This document shows positions 58,767 to 64,000 of a DNA stretch of 64,000 nt, in pieces (position 1 is the first letter of the stretch; every line of letters begins with the position of its first letter). Both the position numbers and the translations under genes were made by a program. Under the pieces are notes generated by a model. That model saw only the letters and a list, made by a program, of their open reading frames with translations. It did no database searches and was not told the origin of the DNA. The DNA is taken from positions 2,604,001-2,668,000 of the forward strand of contig OY762511.1 of NCBI GenBank assembly GCA_963665925.1, written 5' to 3'. The DNA is from G963665925 sp963665925. Lineage in GTDB: Bacteria > Bacillota > Clostridia > Peptostreptococcales > Acidaminobacteraceae.

Positions 58767-59843
58767 ATGATGAAAAGACTATTGATGATACTCATTGGAA
58801 TAGTACTGCTTTCAGGGTGCGCAAACGCGTCGGCCGAGGAAGGCACACCTGAAAAAGAAGTGACAATTGAAAGAAAGGCTGTTGAAACAGCCCTGATAGA
58901 TCATCAGGAGATGACGGGCGCCTTGACACTGCCGGGAAAAGTTGAAGCCAACAGCGTGAGCACGGTGACCGCGCTTGTGAGCGGCCAGCTGGAAATCCTA
59001 AATGCAGAGGTTGGCGATTTTGTTGAAGCCGGTCAAGTTCTGGCGCAAATCGATGATGAGTTCGTCCGACTTCAAAAGAATCAGGCAAGTATAGGAAACA
59101 GCCTGTATAATCTATCTCTTGAGTCAGCCAAACGGACCTATGAGAGAACATCGGCCATGTATGAAACCGGTGCAATTACGAAAGCGGATTATGATAATGT
59201 TACGGATATGCTGACCAAAGCCAAGCTTGATTATGCCATGGGTCAGAATGCAATGGATCAAATTGATTATCAGCTGAAAAATATGACAATCAAGGCACCT
59301 TTCAGCGGTCTTGTTTCAGCAAAGTACCAGGTAGTGGGCGCTTCAGTTGGACCGGGTACTCCGGTTTATGAAGTGGTCGATATTAAAGGTGTTATCGTTG
59401 AAGCGGGAGTAACCGAAAAGGACATCAACCGTCTGGAAAAGGGCCAGCAGGTAAAAGTGGCTCTTGCATCTGCAATGGCAGAGGTAGAAGGATGCGTTGA
59501 AGGTGTTGGCCCGGTTCCTGGTGAAGATGGGACTTACCCTGTACGCGTTCGTATTGAAAATGAAGACGGTAAGATCAAGCCCGGGATGTATGCAGAGCTT
59601 GTTATTGAAACCGAGGCAGCTGTGAGCGTTCCTGCCATGCCTAAAATTGCTGTTCTTCATGAAAATGGTGAAGACTATGTTTTCATAGTTGAAGGTGAGA
59701 CGGTACGCAAGGCACAGATTACAAAAGGGGTTTCCTTTGGAGACTACTTTGAAGTGGTCGACGGACTTGAGTCCGGTGATCAGGTTGTTGTATCCGGACA
59801 GGCATACCTGAGCTCGGGGGACTATGTGGATGTTGTTGAGTAA
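58767..59843 (+). CDS. RND-pump adaptor lipoprotein (HlyD/membrane-fusion family)
   Basis: A 358-residue periplasmic-adaptor-type protein. A lipoprotein signal ends in LSGC with Cys18. Then barrel-sandwich, hairpin coiled coil (~95-160; SAKRTYERTSAMYETGAITKADYDNVTD) and beta-barrel parts follow, with the lipoyl-like motif AEVGDFVEAGQVLAQIDDEFV. It lies 8 bases after the RND gene, so the order pump-then-adaptor is reversed relative to most operons. In a monoderm it would work as an extracytoplasmic accessory of the pump. Confidence 0.9.
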   Translation: MMKRLLMILIGIVLLSGCANASAEEGTPEKEVTIERKAVETALIDHQEMTGALTLPGKVEANSVSTVTALVSGQLEILNAEVGDFVEAGQVLAQIDDEFVRLQKNQASIGNSLYNLSLESAKRTYERTSAMYETGAITKADYDNVTDMLTKAKLDYAMGQNAMDQIDYQLKNMTIKAPFSGLVSAKYQVVGASVGPGTPVYEVVDIKGVIVEAGVTEKDINRLEKGQQVKVALASAMAEVEGCVEGVGPVPGEDGTYPVRVRIENEDGKIKPGMYAELVIETEAAVSVPAMPKIAVLHENGEDYVFIVEGETVRKAQITKGVSFGDYFEVVDGLESGDQVVVSGQAYLSSGDYVDVVE

Positions 59844-59847
59844 CAGC

Positions 59848-59873
59848 TTCATGCCTTTGAAAGCATGCTGTAA
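59848..59873 (+). other. Hairpin after the adaptor gene
   Basis: CAGC...CATGC and GCATG...CTG pair around a CTTTGAAA loop. No T-run, so termination is uncertain. Confidence 0.45.
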
Positions 59874-59901
59874 ACGTTAGAAAATAAATAGGATTGATTT
59901 T

Positions 59902-60021
59902 ATGCAAGCTGAACAGGAGCTGGGAGACGAAATGTTTCCCGGCTTTTTTCCAGGTGTAATGGAAAGTGCCTGTTTTCCTTTTGAAAAGCAGATTGAAAAG
60001 CAGACGCTTAGAGCTTTGTAG
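59902..60021 (+). CDS. Possible small protein (39 residues)
   Basis: A 39-codon open frame beginning MQAEQELGDEMFPGFFPGVM and ending in KQIEKQTLRAL, with an AGGA stretch upstream at a loose 9-base spacing. It has a coherent amphipathic composition but no recognised family. It is within a 306-base gap otherwise without a gene; the following frame to 60144 is probably not coding. Weak evidence only. Confidence 0.25.
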   Translation: MQAEQELGDEMFPGFFPGVMESACFPFEKQIEKQTLRAL

Positions 60022-60149
60022 ATGACCGGTGGCGGGTTGCATGACGACCGAAGGGTGATTTGGTCGAAAATAGTCGTAAATGCCCCTGTATTGGGTAAAA
60101 GTATAATGGGATTGATACACGGTTTTCTTCTTAAAAGGAGTTGAGAAGA

Positions 60150-60377
60150 TTGGATCAAAGAGAACTGCTCAATAAGATTATCAATCACAAAATGGTGCTT
60201 CAGCTTTTTGAAGCTGAGCAGACACAAGGAACCAAAGCAGATCACATTTTCACGCGCAATCAGATGCATCTGATTGAGCATGCCAGGAAAGAAATGGGCT
60301 CAGATCTTTTAGTTGCTGCACTGAGGGCGCAGATTGCGTCCGAAGAGGAAATGTTTCATATTCTCAACGAGCACTGA
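60150..60377 (+). CDS. Small hypothetical protein
   Basis: A 75-residue predicted helical protein (MDQRELLNKIINHKMVLQLFEAE...), no signal peptide or known domain. The TTG at 60150 is chosen because AAAGGAG (60134-60140) gives a 9-base spacing; the TTG at 60141 abuts the site. A TATAAT box at 60102-60107 may be its promoter. It lies 21 bases before the metallophosphoesterase gene and probably forms an operon with it. Confidence 0.6.
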   Translation: MDQRELLNKIINHKMVLQLFEAEQTQGTKADHIFTRNQMHLIEHARKEMGSDLLVAALRAQIASEEEMFHILNEH

Positions 60378-60398
60378 TGCAATTTGGGAGGGGTTGCA

Positions 60399-61292
60399 AT
60401 GAATACGGACGGTCGGCTGATGCAGGCATATGAGAAAGCTAAGGAAATGGAAATTGACGACACGTCTAGGCTGATATTCATGAGTGATGTTCACAGGGGT
60501 GACAACAGTATTTCTGACGAATTTGCACATAATCAGAATATCTATTATCATGCACTGAATCATTATTTCAATGAGGGATATACTTATATCGAAGTTGGCG
60601 ATGGTGACGAGCTATGGGAGCACTCAAAATTTGAACATATTCGAAGTGCCCACAGTGATATTTTCTGGTTGCTCCAGAAATTTCATTTCGCAGGCAGGCT
60701 GAAAATACTCTATGGAAATCACAACATGCATTTTAGAGACAAATCGTTTATTCAGAAGAATTTGCATAAGTACTTTGATGAATATTTGGAACAAAAAGGC
60801 GAGCTTTTCCCAGATATTGAAGTTGAGGAAAGCTTGATTTTAAAGTGCAAAAATACCGGACAAGAGATATTTGTGGTGCATGGTCATCAGGGGGATATGC
60901 TCAATGACCAGCTTTGGCGCATGTCTATGCTGTGGATGCGCTACTTCTGGAGAATCATGCACATCATTGGGTTTAGAAACCCGGCGAGTCCTGCCAAGAA
61001 TCGGGCCAAACGCCATAAGATTGAAAAGAACTTTACGCGGTTCATAAACAGACATGGTGTTATTCTGATTTGTGGGCATACCCATAGGCCTAAGTTTCCA
61101 AATCCAGGAGAGGTTCCTTATTTTAATGACGGATGCTGTATACATCCAAGGTGTATAACGGGTCTGGAGATTCTGGAGGGAAATATTATGCTGGTTGACT
61201 GGCGTGTGCGACCAGATGAGAATGGGGCGCTGTTCATCAGCAAGAAAATTATTAGAGGTCCTGAAGCCTTAGAGTCCTTTTCTCTAAAATAG
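60399..61292 (+). CDS. Calcineurin-like metallophosphoesterase
   Basis: A 297-residue predicted metallophosphatase. The five motifs are SDVHRGD, GDGDE (variant of GDxxD), YGNHNM, VVHGHQGD and CGHTHRP. It most resembles UDP-2,3-diacylglucosamine hydrolase-like or other cytoplasmic phosphoesterases; a lipid A role is unlikely in a monoderm. No signal peptide. ATG 60399 follows GGGAGGGG. Substrate unknown. Confidence 0.85.
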   Translation: MNTDGRLMQAYEKAKEMEIDDTSRLIFMSDVHRGDNSISDEFAHNQNIYYHALNHYFNEGYTYIEVGDGDELWEHSKFEHIRSAHSDIFWLLQKFHFAGRLKILYGNHNMHFRDKSFIQKNLHKYFDEYLEQKGELFPDIEVEESLILKCKNTGQEIFVVHGHQGDMLNDQLWRMSMLWMRYFWRIMHIIGFRNPASPAKNRAKRHKIEKNFTRFINRHGVILICGHTHRPKFPNPGEVPYFNDGCCIHPRCITGLEILEGNIMLVDWRVRPDENGALFISKKIIRGPEALESFSLK

Positions 61293-61303
61293 ACAACTTG
61301 GGC

Positions 61304-61332
61304 TTGACAGGCAACAATCGTTCTAATATAAT
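61304..61332 (+). promoter_or_regulatory. Perfect consensus sigmaA promoter
   Basis: TTGACA (61304-61309), exactly 17 bases, TATAAT (61327-61332), both at full consensus. It starts a short transcript toward the rsgA gene. Confidence 0.92.
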
Positions 61333-61394
61333 TAACGTGAAAATAATTTTAACGAATAAAGGGAAATATTTTGAATTGAAAGGAAGTGGGCATA

Positions 61395-61445
61395 ATGAAA
61401 AACTCAACAATTTTGAACGGCGCCACTTCAGTGATATATATGTAA
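61395..61445 (+). CDS. Candidate 16-codon leader peptide or microprotein
   Basis: A ribosome site AAAGGAAGTGGG lies just before ATG 61395, which opens MKNSTILNGATSVIYM and a stop at 61443-61445. It lies on a transcript from a consensus promoter and ends before a terminator, so it could be a leader peptide sensing translation, or the transcript may be a small RNA. A hairpin with one mismatch (61445-61466) follows the stop. Confidence 0.45.
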   Translation: MKNSTILNGATSVIYM

Positions 61446-61478
61446 CGTTATTCAAGTGAATATCGTCATGGATTCTAG

Positions 61479-61508
61479 AGCTGATGTGGCAACGCGTCAG
61501 CTTTTTTT
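61479..61508 (+). terminator. Terminator/attenuator upstream of rsgA
   Basis: AGCTGATG (61479-61486) pairs with CGTCAGCT (61495-61502), including one G-T pair, followed by seven T residues. It ends ~50 bases before the rsgA start. Confidence 0.85.
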
Positions 61509-61557
61509 AGTGCAAAATTTGATGACTAGACAATGACTTTATTCTAAGGAGAACGTT

Positions 61558-62583
61558 ATGAAAATGAAAACAAACTGGGGCGATTTGACGCCTGAAATGA
61601 TGCTGCAATTAAATAATACAGACAACCTGCCAATGCGTATCTTGCGCAGTGCCAATGGCATATATACCCTTGGGGCAGAGGAGGCACATCTTCTGGGGGT
61701 TGCTTCTGGAAAACTGGCCACCAGACTTCTTGAAGAAGACAATGCCCTTTGTGTTGGGGATTGGGTCCTCGTTGAGCCCAGTTCAGGAGATGGACAGGTT
61801 CGCATTTTGGATTTGCTCCCAAGAAAGACAACTCTGAGAAGAAGGCATGCGGGTGCGGGCGTAAAGCTCCAGTACATGGCGTCGAACATTGATACCATTT
61901 GCATATGTACATCGGCTAACAGGGACTTGAACTTGAGAAGAGTAGAACGTTTTTTGACAATTGCCCGTGGGAGTGGTGCTGATGTTCTGATTGTGCTTAC
62001 AAAGGCGGATCTTGACAGCGACCCAACCGCAACAGCAAACGCTCTTCAAAGTCAGTTTGCAGATGTCCCTGTCATACCTGTTGACTACTCGGAGGGTGGC
62101 TATGACGGTTTAAGGCATATTTTGAAGCCTGGAAAAACCTATGCGCTTGCAGGGTCTTCAGGTGTTGGAAAATCAACACTCATCAATGGCCTAATCGGGA
62201 CTGAGATGATGCGTACCCATGGGGTTCGTGAAGATGACAAGGGCAGACACACAACTACACACAGGGAACTGCTGAGAAGTCCTGATGGCGTCTTTTTTAT
62301 AGATATGCCAGGAATACGGGAGGTTCAGCTCTACGATGACTCACAAGGGCTTGACATGGCCTTTGGTGAAATTGTTGGCTTGTCTGAGCAGTGCAAGTTC
62401 AATGACTGCAGGCATGAAAGCGAACCTGGGTGTGCGGTGCGTCGCGCCATTGAAACTGGTGAGTTGGAGGAGGAAAGACTCCTGAACTACAGAAAAATGC
62501 AACGTGAAATGGACTTGTACTGGAAGAAAAAAGGAAGAGAACGTTTTAAGAGTTCGAGGAAGAAAAACACGCACAAAAAATAG
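61558..62583 (+). CDS. rsgA: Ribosome small-subunit GTPase RsgA (YjeQ/YloQ)
   Basis: A 341-residue circularly permuted GTPase. An N-terminal OB-fold (~1-85) is followed by the permuted G motifs: TKADLDS (G4), GSSGVGKS (G1 P-loop, 199-206), and DMPGIRE (G3). The C-terminal zinc site is Cys279, Cys284, His286, Cys292. RsgA helps mature the 30S subunit and releases RbfA. AAGGAGA precedes ATG 61558. It is preceded by a promoter, leader ORF and terminator, unusual for this gene, and followed by a convergent glycosyltransferase gene. Confidence 0.95.
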   Translation: MKMKTNWGDLTPEMMLQLNNTDNLPMRILRSANGIYTLGAEEAHLLGVASGKLATRLLEEDNALCVGDWVLVEPSSGDGQVRILDLLPRKTTLRRRHAGAGVKLQYMASNIDTICICTSANRDLNLRRVERFLTIARGSGADVLIVLTKADLDSDPTATANALQSQFADVPVIPVDYSEGGYDGLRHILKPGKTYALAGSSGVGKSTLINGLIGTEMMRTHGVREDDKGRHTTTHRELLRSPDGVFFIDMPGIREVQLYDDSQGLDMAFGEIVGLSEQCKFNDCRHESEPGCAVRRAIETGELEEERLLNYRKMQREMDLYWKKKGRERFKSSRKKNTHKK

Positions 62584-62612
62584 ACTCTATAATTATATGA
62601 AGGAAGAAGGAA

Positions 62613-62655
62613 AAAGACGCACTTGGCAATATTTGCTCAAATGCGTCTTTGTTTC
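62613..62655. terminator. Bidirectional terminator
   Basis: AAAGACGCA (62613-62621) pairs with TGCGTCTTT (62642-62650); T-rich runs on both strands. It separates rsgA and the convergent glycosyltransferase. Confidence 0.85.
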
Positions 62656-62674
62656 ATTGTCGTGGAAATTCTTT

Positions 62675-63772
62675 TTATATTTTTTCAAAAGTACTGTCAT
62701 AGAGTTTGGCAACGTGTTTCCAGTCATATTGTGCGGCATACGAAGTGAGCTCTGGCTGATGTGCGCTGGGATAGCCTTGCAGGAAATCGCGAATCTTGCC
62801 AATCAGCTCATCGTCCCGATCGTAATACAAGTTTGGAAAATCCTCTGGCGGTATGAGTTCTGGGTAGGAAAGACGCCGGGGCAGTATGGGAACCGTCCCC
62901 TGATGAATCGCTTCCATAACACTGATGCCGAAGGTCTCGTGATGAGATGTGACCGGTAGAAGCGATGCCTTTTCCAGCCAGTCCAAGTAGGCGCCACGCG
63001 TATTGGGCTTGCCAAATGCGACAATGTGTTGTGAGAGGCACTTTTCAGCTTCTTTGAAAATACCAGGCGGATTTTTGCTTGAAGCGCCCAGAACGGCAAG
63101 CTTGAAGTCATGCCCTTCGCTGGATAGGGCATATAGAGCTTTGAAAAAGGGGTCAGGGTTTTTGTCGTATTCCCACCTGTGTGACCAAAGTATGAGTGGT
63201 AGATCCTCCTTACTGGAATTTTGAGATTTTGCCGGTCGTTCGTATGAGATTCCGAGCGGCAATACAGCAGTGCGTGATTTCAAGCGTGGCAGGTTGCCTG
63301 TGCCATTGAAATCAGGAAGCGCATTCAGGAGCGATTCCAGTGCGCTGTAAAAGGCATTCATTTGTGATTTTGAGTTGAAATATACGCGGTCTGCAGCAAG
63401 TGCAGATGTGTAATTGATGAATCCGTAGTGAAAATCCCTTGACCGGCGGCTGTCAGTATCTCTATCTGTGTAAGGATAGGATAGCTGGTTCTCGTGGAAG
63501 TAGAGTGCGCATGGAAACCTTTTGTTGGTGAGAGCCTTGAAAGTTGTCAGGTCAAGCATGTCACTAACCAGAAGCAGGTCGGGTGTATAGCCTGAATCGG
63601 TGAGTGCGTTCATTTGTTCAGCCAGTTCTATTGCTGCGCCATGCATACGCCATTTCCAGTGCCTGCCGGGGAGTGTCAGCAGTCTTACTTGGTGCTGGGA
63701 GTGTCTTTGATAGTCAAGTGCCCACATTTCGTGTGAGCCAGTGAAGTAGGGTTCGATAAGGAGTATTTTCAT
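62675..63772 (-). CDS. DUF3524/GTDC1-like glycosyltransferase (queuosine-tRNA mannosyltransferase-like)
   Basis: A 365-residue GT-B glycosyltransferase. The start MKILLIEPYFTGSHEMWALDYQ, then LLTLPGRHWKWRMHGAAIELA, YFHENQLSYPY and RDFHYGFINYTSALAADRVYFNS, closely matches the N-terminal domain of human GTDC1/QTMAN, which mannosylates queuosine in tRNA-Asp. The C-terminal part is a GT4-type domain (SHHETFGISVMEAIHQGTVPILPRRLSYPE). The ATG at 63772 has no ribosome site but sits 6 bases after an extended -10, consistent with a leaderless mRNA. The bacterial substrate is not known. Confidence 0.82.
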   Translation of the reverse strand: MKILLIEPYFTGSHEMWALDYQRHSQHQVRLLTLPGRHWKWRMHGAAIELAEQMNALTDSGYTPDLLLVSDMLDLTTFKALTNKRFPCALYFHENQLSYPYTDRDTDSRRSRDFHYGFINYTSALAADRVYFNSKSQMNAFYSALESLLNALPDFNGTGNLPRLKSRTAVLPLGISYERPAKSQNSSKEDLPLILWSHRWEYDKNPDPFFKALYALSSEGHDFKLAVLGASSKNPPGIFKEAEKCLSQHIVAFGKPNTRGAYLDWLEKASLLPVTSHHETFGISVMEAIHQGTVPILPRRLSYPELIPPEDFPNLYYDRDDELIGKIRDFLQGYPSAHQPELTSYAAQYDWKHVAKLYDSTFEKI

Positions 63773-63778
63773 AAGAAT

Positions 63779-63806
63779 AGTATACCATGTGTTGAGAGAG
63801 TGGCAA
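63779..63806 (-). promoter_or_regulatory. Promoter giving a leaderless glycosyltransferase mRNA
   Basis: On the minus strand: TTGCCA (63801-63806), 16 bases, TATACT (63779-63784) with upstream TG (63786-63787). Six bases separate TATACT from the ATG, so the start site coincides with the A of the codon. Confidence 0.72.
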
Positions 63807-63813
63807 TCATTCG

Positions 63814-63882
63814 TATGCATAATAACTAAGTTTATGCAGAGGTCTATACATTATATGCAGGATTGCATAATCGTATATGCAG
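63814..63882. repeat. TATGCA direct repeats in terminal intergenic region
   Basis: TATGCA occurs at 63814, 63833, 63854 and 63876, the last three extended to TATGCAG. Spacings of 19, 21 and 22 bases are close to two helical turns. They lie upstream of the glycosyltransferase promoter. No gene is seen from 63821 to the end of the window. Confidence 0.4.
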
Positions 63883-64000
63883 AATGTTGGTATGGTTGTA
63901 TACATATTTGAACAAGGACGTATTTATTGTGTACTTGGGAAAATTGGCAGTGAAAAAGCATAGCGTTGCTAAATATAAGTAAGTAAAATCAATAATAATA

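Noticed and set aside
1..64000. CRISPR arrays, tRNA or rRNA genes, known riboswitches (c-di-GMP, T-box, lysine) and prophage or transposase genes
   Set aside because: None was recognised by eye; the repeat array at 26.4-26.8 kb lacks regular spacers.

Overview
The window looks like chromosomal DNA from a motile, anaerobic, monoderm Clostridia-type Firmicute, perhaps near the Fusibacter/Acidaminobacter group; this is inference from gene content, not a database match. Pointers are lipoprotein signal peptides, an S-layer (SLH) surface protein, strong Gram-positive Shine-Dalgarno sequences with occasional TTG/GTG starts, an MbhA-H/Mrp-like ion-transport operon, a CBS-DRTGG-DHH pyrophosphatase, and DegS/DegU-type and MocR regulators. 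No tRNA, rRNA, CRISPR array, transposase or prophage gene was seen.

Layout. 1-5.8 kb: housekeeping and accessory genes (Trm11-like methyltransferase, TPR protein, OsmC, MocR regulator with an amino-acid racemase, VOC protein). 6.0-10.2 kb: an eight-gene cation-antiporter module matching MbhA-H, without the usual large MrpA and without oxidoreductase partners. 10.4-17.9 kb: nitroreductase, then an AraC regulator divergent from a sugar ABC transporter and a GH65 disaccharide phosphorylase. 18.0-27.7 kb: a probable murein-peptide salvage region. Leftward genes are DUF3870, a signal-less class A beta-lactamase-like hydrolase, NlpC/P60 and diaminopimelate decarboxylase. Rightward genes are a sigma54 activator behind a leader terminator, an L-Ala-D/L-Glu-type epimerase, an oligopeptide-binding lipoprotein and a C39-like peptidase. 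A hairpin-rich repeat array lies before the peptidase. 27.9-30.7 kb: a Big2/SLH surface protein. 31.1-41.6 kb: flagellar genes flgD-flgE-flgK-flgK2-flgL, an OmpR-type regulator, fliD, a small basic protein and flagellin. 41.6-49.8 kb: a two-component system, an HD-GYP protein, a conserved hypothetical protein, a split ThrE-type exporter and a large PAS/GGDEF/EAL protein. 49.8-55.1 kb: CBS-pyrophosphatase, YjbQ protein, DUF3810 metallopeptidase and a DegS/DegU-like pair. 55.4-59.8 kb: RND pump and lipoprotein adaptor. 60.1-64 kb: small protein, metallophosphoesterase, a short promoter/ORF/terminator unit, rsgA, and a DUF3524 (queuosine-tRNA mannosyltransferase-like) glycosyltransferase that appears to be transcribed leaderless.

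Themes. Murein peptides imported by the OppA-like protein could be cut by the NlpC/P60 enzyme, the Ala-Glu part epimerised, and released meso-DAP decarboxylated to lysine by LysA. Motility, c-di-GMP turnover proteins and several two-component systems sit close together. Many operons show intercistronic hairpins or terminators that could set unequal expression. The most unusual features are the orphan Mbh-like module, the tandem FlgK paralogues, the hairpin repeat array, the leader attenuator of the sigma54 activator, the discrete mini-unit upstream of rsgA and the leaderless glycosyltransferase gene.
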